A stretch of 64,000 bases of DNA from Kovacikia minuta CCNUW1. GTDB taxonomy: Bacteria > Cyanobacteriota > Cyanobacteriia > Leptolyngbyales > Leptolyngbyaceae. Positions 1 to 8,579 of the stretch are shown piece by piece (within the stretch, counting starts at the first letter, position 1; every line of letters begins with the position of its first letter). A program made the position numbers and the translations under genes. The notes beneath the pieces were generated by a model. It was not told the DNA's origin, did no database searches, and worked only from the letters and a program-made list of their open reading frames with translations. The stretch is from the NCBI RefSeq assembly GCF_020091585.1, contig NZ_CP083582.1, forward strand, positions 1,240,001 through 1,304,000. Direction: 5' to 3'.

Positions 1-1036
1 GCTGGTGGAGCTGTTCCCAGGTGAGCGATCGCAGGTTTTTCCAGGGAAAGTGTTGTCCATTGCTGGCGATGACCCACTGCACGCCATCCTTGAGTTCGGC
101 TCCGATGATTGGGCAACCCTGGCTTTGGGCTTTGCGGTACCAGTGGTTGAATTCGGGGTTGAGGTTGGTTTCGGGTTGCCAGTTCTCGCGGATGGCGGTT
201 TCCAGGAAACGGGTCGGGCTTCGGACGGTGCCCTCTGGTTTCTCTGTGAGGGCGGCGAGGGCGGTTGGGACTCGTTCCGGGAAGGTGGTGATCGCGGTTT
301 TTAGTCTGGCATCGTTCAGGTTCACCTTCAAGGCTTTTGCCTGTTGTAGCAGGGGCGGCAGTTGGGAGTTCTGAGGGCTGAGTTTTGAGGGCTGAGTGAG
401 GGATGAAGGGGTGAGGGGGTAAGGGGGTGATAGAGTGAAAGTTCCTCGTGTCTCCATATCATCTATGTGTCTCCCCGTTTCCTGTTGCCTGTCCTCCATT
501 CCCTGTTCCATCTCCGTTCCTCCCTGTTCATTGTTTTCCACACACCTCTCTGTTTCTAGTGATTTAAAGGTTTTAAAGGTCTGGGACGATCGCGGTCTGG
601 AACCCTTAAGAGACCTGGATTTTGAGGCTGACTTTTCCGGACTTCCGGAATGCTCTCCAGGATCTCGGAAGGGGCTATGAGATCCCAGAATGGATTCCGG
701 ATTCCCAGAATAGCCTTCTTGTTGAGAATTCCATTCGATGACCAGTTCGCGGGTGTGGATTTTGATGACTTTCTCCCGTTTGAGGGTAGCGATCGCCTCA
801 TACAGGCTGCTTTCGGGAATGCCCCATTCGATGCTGAATTCTTTGGTACGGATGCGGATAGGGCGATCGCTGTAGGGATGCTCGTATCGGACTGCCAGGT
901 AGACAAACGCGGTATTGTTGATCAGTTTGGCTTGGCGAAGGGCAATCAGTTCTACTTTTTGCAGGGGGTAAAAGTCGCCCTTTACCCTGAACCTGGGTGT
1001 CCCGGATGTTATCGGGTGGGGGTCTGAATTTGTCAT
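1..1036 (-). CDS. Winged-helix DNA-binding protein, 3' end off window (replication-initiator-like)
   Basis: Read on the minus strand, one frame stays open from an ATG at 1036 to the left edge (345 codons), so the gene is partial. Residues of roughly 20-95 look like a winged-helix domain of the kind seen in plasmid or phage replication and regulatory proteins (a helix-rich start, then a segment containing EWGIPESSLYEAIATLKRE and a short strand pair). A long polar linker follows, encoded by tandem-repeat DNA around 365-540, then a second conserved C-terminal segment rich in Trp/Tyr/Asn. The rightward readings over this stretch are shadows of this gene. The function is inferred only from the fold-like pattern; no catalytic motif is visible. 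Confidence 0.7.
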   Translation of the reverse strand, partial: MTNSDPHPITSGTPRFRVKGDFYPLQKVELIALRQAKLINNTAFVYLAVRYEHPYSDRPIRIRTKEFSIEWGIPESSLYEAIATLKREKVIKIHTRELVIEWNSQQEGYSGNPESILGSHSPFRDPGEHSGSPEKSASKSRSLKGSRPRSSQTFKTFKSLETERCVENNEQGGTEMEQGMEDRQQETGRHIDDMETRGTFTLSPPYPLTPSSLTQPSKLSPQNSQLPPLLQQAKALKVNLNDARLKTAITTFPERVPTALAALTEKPEGTVRSPTRFLETAIRENWQPETNLNPEFNHWYRKAQSQGCPIIGAELKDGVQWVIASNGQHFPWKNLRSLTWEQLHQ

Positions 1037-1108
1037 GATGCACTCAGAGAATACAAGTTTTGCCCCGTGACTACTGGCGTGTAGTCCGGGGCATTTTTTG
1101 GAAAGGTG

Positions 1109-1291
1109 TCAGGAGGCTTTCTGGGAGAGGTAGAGATGCGCGGCATCTTCGATCAGGTCGGAGAGGTCACGCTCTTCATGAACTGCGCGGATCTTGAGGG
1201 CTTTCTTGAGTGCGGGTTCCATTCGAATCGTGAGGTTTTCGCGGGTTGACTTGGCTTTGGCAACGGTTTTCATGAACGGTAAAGCATTCAT
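1109..1291 (-). CDS. Ribbon-helix-helix protein (antitoxin/CopG-like)
   Basis: A 60-residue protein with the layout of a ribbon-helix-helix regulator: a strand segment (NLTIRMEPALKKALK) followed by two short helices ending in SDLIEDAAHLYL. Met at 1273 (reading MKTVAKAKS) is an equally plausible start. Such proteins dimerise and bind operator DNA, often as antitoxins or plasmid copy-control factors. No toxin-like gene is adjacent: the left neighbour is the winged-helix gene and the right neighbour is a divergent XRE regulator. A role in regulating this intergenic region is an inference. Confidence 0.65.
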   Translation of the reverse strand: MNALPFMKTVAKAKSTRENLTIRMEPALKKALKIRAVHEERDLSDLIEDAAHLYLSQKAS

Positions 1292-1363
1292 TTCTGCTAT
1301 GAACGATAGTTCGATCAGATTATACGTGACTAATCATTCATGTAAATATTTGATTTCAGGTTT

Positions 1364-1843
1364 ATGATTTTGAGTGGAAAGATTGGTTATGGACCTGGTT
1401 TACCTGTGGATGAAGGGGTTCTGAAAAAGCTGGCAATAGCGGTACAGGAGGCGCGGGGCGATCGCTCTCAGCGGGAATTTTCTAAGCTGCTGGAGGTATC
1501 TCAATCGACAGTGCAGCAGTGGGAGAACGGGAAAAATGTCCCCAGCCTGGAGAACCTGGAGAAGATCGCCCGCATGAAAGGGATGCTGGTTGAGGATTTT
1601 GTAGCGTACCTGTATGACCGGACACGGGGAATTACGAGTAAGGACATCCTGGATCGGGTTGAGGTAATGCCATCAAGGGATTTTGCCCAGATTCTGCATG
1701 TGATTGGCGATCGACTGGCTCCACCGGAGGAAGGGAGTCAGGGGAAGGGAGCGGAGAAGGGAAAGGGGAAGAGGGTAAAGGCGGAAAAGCGGCTGCGGTT
1801 GGTGCGGGAACGGCAGAAGGATGCGGTGGAGTTGGGAGAGTAG
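1364..1843 (+). CDS. XRE-family helix-turn-helix transcriptional regulator
   Basis: A 159-residue protein whose residues of about 20-75 form a classic Cro/C1-type helix-turn-helix: SQREFSKLLEVSQSTVQQWE then NGK and PSLENLEKIA. A middle segment (about 80-125) follows, and then a strongly basic, low-complexity tail of Lys/Glu/Gly, encoded by purine-rich repeat DNA at 1735-1800 and probably disordered. It is divergent from the ribbon-helix-helix gene at 1109-1291, so the shared 70 bp gap may carry both promoters. The target genes are unknown. Confidence 0.85.
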   Translation: MILSGKIGYGPGLPVDEGVLKKLAIAVQEARGDRSQREFSKLLEVSQSTVQQWENGKNVPSLENLEKIARMKGMLVEDFVAYLYDRTRGITSKDILDRVEVMPSRDFAQILHVIGDRLAPPEEGSQGKGAEKGKGKRVKAEKRLRLVRERQKDAVELGE

Positions 1844-1961
1844 GGTGTGGGGTGTGGGGTAAAGATCCACGATCGCCCTAAGCCAGAGCAGAGGGAGGAA
1901 TGCTGGTTAGAATTGCGATAGAACCTCAATCTCATTAAGGCGATTTCTGAGAATCTCATTT

Positions 1962-2561
1962 GTGAACGTAGCTATGACTCAAACCGCTGCATCAAAGCCG
2001 AAGATTCTGACTTTTGAGGAGTACCTTGCCTACGACGATGGTACGGATACACGGTATGAATTGGTGGATGGGGAGCTAGTGGAGATGCCGCCGGAGAGTT
2101 TAGAGAATGATGCGATCGCGGTCTTTCTGCTGTTTGAATTGGGGAAGCTCTTACCGACCAGGCTGTTATCGCTCAAGACAGAGATTGAGACGTTAGGACG
2201 ACGGGCACGTTGCCGAACCCCTGATTTACTGGTTCACTCGGAGGAGTCACGGGCAGCGCTGGAAGGTGCAACTCGTGCCACGATTACCCGCGATATGCCG
2301 CCGCCTGCATTGGTGATTGAGGTGGTGAGTCCCGGTGCGACGAATCGGACTCGCGATTATCGGCATAAGCGCACGGAGTATGCGGCACGGGGTATTGCTG
2401 AATATTGGATCGTGGACCCGGAGGAGAGGCGGGTTACGGTGTGTCGGTGGGTGGATGGGCAGTATGAGGATAGGGTAGTTCGGGGTGCGGAACGGCTTGA
2501 ATCGGATGTGGTGCCTTTGTTTGAGCTAACGGTTGAGCAGATTTTTGCAATGGTTGGTTGA
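1962..2561 (+). CDS. Uma2 family endonuclease (DUF820), copy 1
   Basis: A PD-(D/E)XK-fold protein of the Uma2 family, very abundant in cyanobacteria. Family hallmarks: [20 protein letters not shown] near the N-terminus, the acidic RTPDLLV-like strand, PPALVIEVVSPG, the RDYRHKRTEYAARGIAEYWIVD block and a C-terminal VEQIFAMV. The start is either GTG at 1962 or the in-frame ATG at 1974; the ATG fits the family better. It is closely related to the copy at 18873-19448 (same opening and the same conserved block). The biological role of Uma2 proteins is not settled; nuclease activity is predicted from the fold. Confidence 0.9.
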   Translation: MNVAMTQTAASKPKILTFEEYLAYDDGTDTRYELVDGELVEMPPESLENDAIAVFLLFELGKLLPTRLLSLKTEIETLGRRARCRTPDLLVHSEESRAALEGATRATITRDMPPPALVIEVVSPGATNRTRDYRHKRTEYAARGIAEYWIVDPEERRVTVCRWVDGQYEDRVVRGAERLESDVVPLFELTVEQIFAMVG

Positions 2562-2952
2562 GGTCGATTTTGCGCTTACATTGGTTGGCGTTTCTCACTC
2601 CGGGATTACCTACTGTGTTCAGAGGAGCTGTTCAGTGGGTAAGATTATCCGGGGACTTGTTTTGGTTTGGGAGTTGTTGGAACCGGAGGGGATGATGGGA
2701 CGAGTGGAGTTTTTGTAGAGGCGCTCTGCATCGTGTGAGATCCCGCTAGTGAGAGCAGATGAAGGGCTGGCTGAGAGTGCCGGGGTGTTTGGAGTTGAGG
2801 TGCAGTTGTTGCAACCCTCGGAAGAAGGTTAGCCGCTCACGTAATTAACTCCTTACGTAACTAAATTGTTAAGTAATCAATTGATTCAGGTTGGAAAATG
2901 CTAGAACTCATATCTAGAAGACCAGTCGTTTAGTCAGGATCAGGAGTAAGTT
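2562..2952. other. Intergenic region with AT-rich promoter-like segment
   Basis: I see no convincing gene here. The last 120 bases before the STAND locus (about 2835-2950) turn AT-rich, with TTACGTAA and several TTAAGTAATCAATTG-like runs, and end in an AGGAG ribosome-binding site just upstream of the ATG at 2953. This is probably the promoter region of the STAND operon. Confidence 0.4.
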
Positions 2953-3381
2953 ATGAGCGATACCCAGCAGCCCAGCCAAAATCGCTCGGTTTCTGTGGGT
3001 GGTAGTGTAACAGGGAGTGCTATTCTCACCGGAGATAGCAATACGGTATCGGTGCAGTATCAGCAGGCAGCTTTGCCCCCGCCGGAAAGTGTGGATATGG
3101 CAACGGAATTGAAGGCGCTACGAGAAGCCCTGGCAAATTTGCAAACACCCGATCGCCGCAAGATTGACAATGCGCTGGATGAGGCGGAAGACGAGTTGAA
3201 GAAGCCCCAACCGGACAAGGATGAAGTTGGCAAAGCGATGGAACGGGCTTTAGGCTATGCCCAGAAAGCAGAAGGGTTTAGTGGGGCTTTGGAAAAGATC
3301 GCGCCTCGCGTGGAGAAGGCAGCAGCCTGGTTGGGAGAGAACTGGTACAAGCTTTTGGGGTTGGTTCATCTGGTTGTCTAG
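2953..3381 (+). CDS. Small protein with glycine-rich N-terminal tag, STAND-associated
   Basis: A 142-residue protein in two parts. Residues 11-34 form a glycine/serine-rich repeat-like tag (RSVSVGGSVTGSAILTGDSN) that recurs in variant form at the start of the next gene, the STAND NTPase (DRSIGIGGDVSGSIIASGDAN). Residues of about 50-130 are helical and charged (ALREALANLQTPDRRKIDNA, then DEAEDELKKPQPDKDEV), ending in a short hydrophobic stretch (YKLLGLVHLVV). The gene lies 24 bp before the STAND gene. In published surveys of STAND conflict systems, proteins sharing such N-terminal tags are coupled to the NTPase. I infer that this is its partner or adaptor; its molecular activity is unknown. 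Confidence 0.6.
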   Translation: MSDTQQPSQNRSVSVGGSVTGSAILTGDSNTVSVQYQQAALPPPESVDMATELKALREALANLQTPDRRKIDNALDEAEDELKKPQPDKDEVGKAMERALGYAQKAEGFSGALEKIAPRVEKAAAWLGENWYKLLGLVHLVV

Positions 3382-3405
3382 TGATTCCCAATATAGGTAG
3401 GTGCG

Positions 3406-5133
3406 ATGGCAGAAGGAAGTACATCCGATCGCAGTATTGGAATTGGTGGTGATGTCAGTGGAAGTATTATTGCTTCAGGTGACGCAAATACAATCACACA
3501 GATTATTCAGATTGCATCATCCGAGGTTAAAACTCGAAAGTTCATTGCTGCTTCCCCTTACAAGGGGTTGAAGAAATTTGAACAAACCGACAGAAATCGT
3601 TTTTTTGGGCGAGAGCAATTTGTTCGCCAGTTGGTGAATGACCTGAACCAGACTAATTTGTTATTGCTGTTGGGGGCTTCGGGTAGTGGAAAGTCATCGG
3701 TGGTACGAGCCGGATTGATACCTCAGTTGGCGCAGCAGTGGGGCGATCTCTTTGTTAATCTGACTTTTAACCCAGACAATGATCCGTTTGAATCATTGTA
3801 TGCCAGCTTGTTGAACCGCTATGGACAAACAAAGACACAGTTTGTCCGGCAGGGCAGGGCGGGAACGCTGGTGCAGATGGTCGAAACGCTGAAATCAACT
3901 GATGCTTACTGGCTAATTTTTGTTGACCAATTTGAGGAATTGTTCACCACAAGTCAGGTAGAGAAGTGCAATCAGTTTATTGCGGGGTTGGTGCAGTTAA
4001 ATCGATGGCTGCTGAAGCGGTTTCGGTTGCAGGATTGTCGCGTCAAGGTTGTGGCATCCATGCGATCGGATTTTTTAGACCGTCTGAATCCATATCCGGA
4101 CTTGATAAAAGCCACTGACCAATCTCGCCCAATTATTGCGGATTTACAATTGGATGAGTTGCGATTGGCGATCGAAGAACCCGCTGCTCAACACGGGATG
4201 GTGTTTGAAGATGGCTTAGTTGAGGAAATAATTAAAAGTGTGCAAGGTCAGGCAGGGGATTTGCCATTGTTACAGTACACCTTGAAGCTGCTATGGGAGA
4301 CAGAGGTAGGGATGAGCAGCATTCACGATCGCACGTTGAATAATCGCACATTGAATATCAGTACCTATCGAAAATTGGGTGGAGTGCGGGGAGCGTTGCA
4401 AAAGCATGTGGATCAGATCTATGGGGCGCTATCGAAAGAAGAGCAGTTAGCCGCACAGCGCATTTTCTTGAAACTGGTGGGTGGCGAGAGTGCAAAGTCA
4501 GAAATAGATTGGAAACCTTTGCGGAAACGGGCGCTAGGTTCTGCGTTTAGTAATGGGCTAGAACCACAAGTGCTGAAGCAATTGATTGATGCCAATTTGT
4601 TGGTGAGTGACCGCCCGTCGCAAGCCAACGAATCAACTGTGGAAGTAGCGCATGAAATCCTGCTGACAGCTTGGGAAAAACTGAAAGGTTGGATTCAGGA
4701 TTATCGGGAGGATATCAACCTACGAAATCGGATCAATGAAGATTTAACGCATTGGCAGAAGGAGAAAAAAGAAGGGGATTTGTTGCCTGATTCGCGGTTA
4801 GCTCAGGCATTGGATCTGAGAAAAAACGTGACATTTCAGCAAGTGCTGGGAGGGTTTAGTGAAGATGCAAATCAGTTTATTGATGTGAGTAAAGGAAAGC
4901 GCGATCGCCAAAAACGGAATCAAACGATCATCAGATGGGGTGCCGTTTCAGTGGCTGTTACCTTTCTCTTGGGCATTATTTATATTCAACAATGGCAAAG
5001 ACAACAGGAGATTCAATCTATTGAAATGTTTTTTCTAAACACCAATGAAATCAATATAGATACACTTTTTAAGATTAAGAATTTAGCAGAGATTCGCAGA
5101 AGAAATGAAGATAAACCGCCAATTCAAATCTGA
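3406..5133 (+). pseudogene. nSTAND1-type NTPase, 5' part, truncated by IS30 insertion
   Basis: The N-terminal 570 codons of a STAND NTPase (AP-ATPase relative used as a sensor/switch in immunity and cell death). Residues 8-30 carry the glycine-rich tag shared with the upstream protein. PYKGLKKFEQTDRNRFFGRE at 51-70 is the usual nSTAND entry motif. Walker A (GASGSGKSS) is at 90-98 and Walker B (WLIFVDQFEELF) at about 169-180. DLPLLQYTLKLLWE and a winged-helix-like region follow, then one membrane segment near residue 520. Translation now runs into the inserted element and stops at 5133 within its terminal repeat. The rest of the gene is at 6207-6760 in the same frame. Confidence 0.9.
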
Positions 5134-5142
5134 AGTGCACCA
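5117..5142 (+). repeat. IS30 left terminal inverted repeat
   Basis: 26 bp, matching the reverse complement of 6178-6203 exactly. The last codons and the stop of the transposase lie within it (ending GALQI-stop), so the transposase C-terminus is encoded by the repeat itself. Confidence 0.9.
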
Positions 5143-6107
5143 TCACCTGACTGACCCCAGAATACCTCATGAGGAGTTCGATAACCTAACGATTGTCTCG
5201 GTCGATGATTAATCAATTCAACTACTTGATCGACTTCATCTTGCTTGACGATTCTAAAATTCGTTCCTTTTGGGAAAAACTGTCGAATCAATCCATTCGT
5301 ATGCTCATTCAACCCACGTTCCCAAGAATGATATGGATTGGCAAAATAACATTGCACTCCCAACCTCGCTGTTAGTTGCTCATGCTTGCTAAACTCCTTG
5401 CCATTATCAAACGTCATCGTCTTACGTCGCTCTTTTGGAATCGACTCAAACGCTGCAATACTGACACGGTTCATCTCCCCTGCTGTTCGGTCTTTCATCA
5501 CTCGTGCAACCAGAAACTTTGAGGCTTTGTCTACATGCGTCGCAATCGCTCCCAAATGATTACCCCCGACGATCGTATCGCCTTCCCAATGCCCAATTTC
5601 ACTCTTTTGTTCTGCAATCACAGGTCTGTGTTCAATCCCAACTCGATTGGGAATCAATCCTCGTTTCTGTCGCTTGGCGCTCCGATGCTGCCGTCGGATG
5701 TGAGAGTGCCGTAAATAGCCACGATAGGCACCCATATCGGCATAGTTGTGATAAATCATCTGATAGATGGTCTCATGGCTCACCCACTCCAGTCCTTTGA
5801 GCTTGAGTGAACCGGCAATCTGTTGCGGGCTATGGTACTGCCGAAGTTGCGCTTTCACCCTCGCCAAACAACCCTCAGAGATGCCCACAAACGGTTGCTT
5901 GGACTGCTGCCGACGAACGTGCTGCTGAGCTTGAGCCAAGTCCGGTAGATAGATCTGCTCTGAGCTTTGGTTGCGTTTGAGTTCACGAGAAATGGTGCTG
6001 TGGGAACGTCCCATTCGAATGGCAATTGCCCGCAGGGACAAATCACCCCTTTGTCTCAATCGATAGAGTTCCAGGCGCTCATCTGCGCTAAGCTGCGTAT
6101 AGCTCAT
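5124..6107 (-). CDS. IS30 family transposase
   Basis: A 327-residue DDE transposase of the IS30 family. The N-terminal helix-turn-helix carries the family signature (DERLELYRLRQRGDLSLRAI, then RMGRSHSTISRELKRN). The catalytic core follows with GHWEGDTIVG (first Asp), TFDNGKEFSKHE (second Asp) and a late Glu in ERGLNEHTNGLIRQFFPKG, ending in RPRQSLGYRTPHEVF. All three acidic positions are present and there is no internal stop, so it looks functional. It is oriented against the STAND gene that it interrupts. Confidence 0.95.
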   Translation of the reverse strand: MSYTQLSADERLELYRLRQRGDLSLRAIAIRMGRSHSTISRELKRNQSSEQIYLPDLAQAQQHVRRQQSKQPFVGISEGCLARVKAQLRQYHSPQQIAGSLKLKGLEWVSHETIYQMIYHNYADMGAYRGYLRHSHIRRQHRSAKRQKRGLIPNRVGIEHRPVIAEQKSEIGHWEGDTIVGGNHLGAIATHVDKASKFLVARVMKDRTAGEMNRVSIAAFESIPKERRKTMTFDNGKEFSKHEQLTARLGVQCYFANPYHSWERGLNEHTNGLIRQFFPKGTNFRIVKQDEVDQVVELINHRPRQSLGYRTPHEVFWGQSGDGALQI

Positions 6108-6177
6108 TAGGGTTTCCTGTTGTTGTGATAAATGCCAGGTTACCCTTTTGAGTCCCTCTAGGGGAAGCTTCTAGAGG

Positions 6178-6203
6178 TGGTGCACTTCAGATTTGAATTG
6201 GCG
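6178..6203 (-). repeat. IS30 right terminal inverted repeat
   Basis: 26 bp, perfect inverse of 5117-5142. It lies 70 bp upstream of the transposase ATG and so probably overlaps or borders its promoter. It is followed directly by the AAC duplicate and the resumption of the STAND reading frame. Confidence 0.9.
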
Positions 6204-6206
6204 AAC

Positions 6207-6760
6207 TCCCAGAGAATTCAGGTAAAGACAAAGCTGTTAGGTACTACGAGAAACACAAGGATAAAATTGATCTATTGTTTGATTATTATCGAAGCATTAT
6301 AAGAGCTACACATCGACTCAAAGATTCAGACAGACTTTCAGAAGCAGATAAGAGAGCAAGCAGAGAAATTGGGAAGAGAACGGAGAACTCACTAGCTGAA
6401 ATGCTTCATAAATATCGAATTCCACAGCTAGAGATTGACTTAAACAATAAACAATTTGGCAGTAGAAAAATTGGAGTTCCTTTTACATCTTCTGGGGATC
6501 ACTTTGAAGAGGGTGCGCTGAAAACCACCTATACGATTTTGCTGCGAGAAACTGGAGCAGGTGCAGACTTAAATAAAAATGGTGAAATTGATACCCGTGA
6601 GGAAGCAAACCAAATGCCGGGCGAAACTCTTAGAGAAATTGAAGATTTGTGGCGAAAAGCTACAAGTAATAATTGTGGATGGATTGGAGATATCAATCAA
6701 TTTAATGATCAGCACTGTATGTTAGGCTCTGAGCCACAATTAAATAACACTTTTAAATAA
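6207..6760 (+). pseudogene. nSTAND1-type NTPase, 3' part, downstream of IS30
   Basis: The C-terminal 184 codons of the interrupted STAND gene. Joined to 3406-5116 it gives one frame of 754 residues. The segment is helical and charged at first (KDKAVRYYEKHKDKIDLLFD), then has an EF-hand-like calcium loop (DLNKNGEIDTRE), and ends in a Trp/Cys/Asn-rich tail. A TTG-initiated reading exists from 6275, but I see no ribosome-binding site, so independent translation is doubtful. Base composition is more AT-rich than in the 5' half. The C-terminal sensor or effector part is not one I recognise. Confidence 0.8.
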
Positions 6761-6914
6761 CACTTTGACATATCTTATTTTCGGTACCAACCCTGTTCCT
6801 GCTGAACGAGTTGAAGTATGCATTGAACAGAAATGCGAATAACTTCATTAAGAATTAGAGTAAGTATGCAATTAATAAAGCTGGATTTTAATTAGAATTA
6901 AATGACATCTGAAA

Positions 6915-8066
6915 ATGCTTAATCAATTATTTTCATTTTTAGAGCATCTGATAAAAAAAATAAGAGGATGGTTTTTTCAACCCAAATATCACTTTGATTC
7001 AACTTTTAACTTGATTTTCACACTCTTGTATTACTGGCTTTTTACACTAATTTTCGTATATTTTTTCACCGCTCTTATCATAAATTTGATGGACAATAAT
7101 GTTCCTCCATCAATTGATCCTAAGATTGTTATAATAAAAAATAAAGATAAGAAAAGTAAGGATAAGTTGCCTCAAAACTTTCCTGATTCAGCTACCTTTA
7201 TAAATGTTAGATATACTGTAGAGGTATTACCTGGTAGTGATAGAACTGCCCCAAGAAAAGCTCAATACTATTTAGAAAATAATCAAAGGCTTACGAGGAT
7301 TCAAGAATATCCAGATATAGTGAGAGTTGCAGGAACAACTCAAAAAGCTCTAGGAAAATTTAGAAACTGGTTTCAGTTTGGAAATTGGGCACAATTGAGG
7401 TTGTGGAAGGGTTCTTCTCCAGTTTCTCCAATCGTGCAAGCGGGACCTGATTCTACTGCTACAGAGTACACTTTCCCTTGTAGATTTACAAAATTAGGGC
7501 AGGCTGTTATTCTATGGGGAATCAAGAGAGAAGAAGATGCTTCTTGTATCTTTAAGCCAAGTAATTTAAAGGCGGATAAAATAAAAGCAGATAAAAATAC
7601 CACACTATTTGAAACCGCTTTCCTACAAAAGGAAGTACGACCAATTAGCATTGTTAGAATGCAGCTATTTGAAAATAAGATTTTTCAATATAAGTTTGCT
7701 CAAACTGATGAAAATAGTAACACCATAAGTGATTTAAACCAACAGCAAATTATCGTTTCTGGGAATGCCAGTGAAACTTTAGTTTATATTCATAGGTCAA
7801 ATGGAAGCTTTAAAGCTGATGTACTAACAGGATCTGCCATTATCCAAGCTGGTGAAAACCCAAGAAAAATAGTAAGAGAAGATAGCCGATTCACTTATCG
7901 AGGTTACGGAGATCGCGGAAAGGTAAGTCAAATAGATTCTAAAGAAGTAGCCAAAACAGAAGCTGTTCAAATCTTTTTGAATACACAGAAATCACCAGAC
8001 ATAGATCCCGTGGTTGAGCGATTGCGATTACGTCTAAAAAAACGCCCCGTTAATGGAGGCTGGTAA
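6915..8066 (+). CDS. Membrane-anchored protein of unknown function (possible FecR-like domain)
   Basis: A 383-residue protein with a single strong membrane segment at about residues 30-55 (LIFTLLYYWLFTLIFVYFFTA). The rest is a polar, beta-rich exterior part. A segment including GNWAQLRLWKGSS and, later, VLTGSAIIQAGENPRKIV faintly recalls FecR-type domains, but I am not confident of this. Codon usage is clearly AT-rich, as in the 3' part of the STAND gene 150 bp upstream and unlike most of the window. I take it to belong to the same imported locus, perhaps as a membrane partner or effector; that is inference from position only. Confidence 0.7.
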   Translation: MLNQLFSFLEHLIKKIRGWFFQPKYHFDSTFNLIFTLLYYWLFTLIFVYFFTALIINLMDNNVPPSIDPKIVIIKNKDKKSKDKLPQNFPDSATFINVRYTVEVLPGSDRTAPRKAQYYLENNQRLTRIQEYPDIVRVAGTTQKALGKFRNWFQFGNWAQLRLWKGSSPVSPIVQAGPDSTATEYTFPCRFTKLGQAVILWGIKREEDASCIFKPSNLKADKIKADKNTTLFETAFLQKEVRPISIVRMQLFENKIFQYKFAQTDENSNTISDLNQQQIIVSGNASETLVYIHRSNGSFKADVLTGSAIIQAGENPRKIVREDSRFTYRGYGDRGKVSQIDSKEVAKTEAVQIFLNTQKSPDIDPVVERLRLRLKKRPVNGGW

Positions 8067-8180
8067 GAAATGAAACGAGGGTTAAAAATAGTTACATGGG
8101 TCACAGAAATCTGTAATTCCTATGCAGAAAATTTTAAGCTAGATTTCCATTGTGTTCCGCAAAATGAGTCTGATTAAGGA

Positions 8181-8213
8181 AGGGCATGCTAACTTCAATG
8201 TCATGTCCTTTTT
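8181..8213 (+). terminator. Rho-independent terminator candidate after the STAND locus
   Basis: The stem AGGGCATG (8181-8188) pairs with CATGTCCT (8202-8209), allowing one G-T pair, and is followed by a T run. It lies 115 bp beyond the stop of the membrane protein, and just before the end of the convergent gene at 8217-8495, so it may serve both directions. Confidence 0.5.
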
Positions 8214-8216
8214 GCT

Positions 8217-8495
8217 TCAAGCTGATTTGGGAGACTGGTACTTTTCAACGACACGATCGCGCCCCTGTTCCTGAAAACTGCGGGCAGCGTCCTTGATTTC
8301 CTCCTGTGATAGCAAACTTCCCAGGCGATCGCGTAACAATTCCAGCAGCTTTTCATGATCCACGTAGCTGTTGGCACTTGCCAAAAAACTTCCCAAACCT
8401 GCTCCCCAGTCAAAGCCTGCGCCAACATCACACCCTGCTGACTCCTCCAGGTATGCAAACTCCTGTGCTTCTGCCTCAGTAATTTTGAATTCCAT
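8217..8495 (-). CDS. Conserved small protein, 92-residue family, copy 1
   Basis: A 92-residue acidic protein with no recognised domain. It is the same length as, and clearly homologous to, the product of 17798-18076. Both begin MEF, share a central AGFDWG-GLG-like segment, then a D-H-KLLE-LR block, LLSQEE and an ending resembling VVEKYQSPKSA. Here it stands alone on the minus strand, whereas the second copy sits in an operon. The conservation of two copies argues that it is a real gene. Function unknown. Confidence 0.75.
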   Translation of the reverse strand: MEFKITEAEAQEFAYLEESAGCDVGAGFDWGAGLGSFLASANSYVDHEKLLELLRDRLGSLLSQEEIKDAARSFQEQGRDRVVEKYQSPKSA

Positions 8496-8579
8496 GATTT
8501 CCTCCTAGGCGGTTACCTATAGCAGGTGTCAGATGTCAGGTGTCAGATCCCGACGTTCCCGATCAATTTCAGCCGCTTC

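Larger units (their letters stand above)
5117..6203. mobile_element. IS30-family insertion sequence, complete (1,087 bp)
   Basis: One transposase gene on the minus strand is bounded by perfect 26-bp terminal inverted repeats at 5117-5142 and 6178-6203 (starting CGCCAATTCAAATC). It is flanked by a 3-bp direct repeat AAC at 5114-5116 and 6204-6206, which I read as the target duplication. The element lies inside the STAND NTPase gene. Removing it together with one AAC restores an uninterrupted frame. Perfect repeats, an intact transposase and an undecayed target gene all suggest a recent insertion. Confidence 0.93.

Noticed and set aside
5-1027. Rightward frames at the left edge
   Set aside because: They are shadows of the minus-strand winged-helix gene, which is open from 1036 to the edge and has protein-like composition.
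2533-2718. Small gene after the first Uma2 gene
   Set aside because: Overlaps the end of the Uma2 gene in another frame, has no ribosome-binding site and no family pattern.
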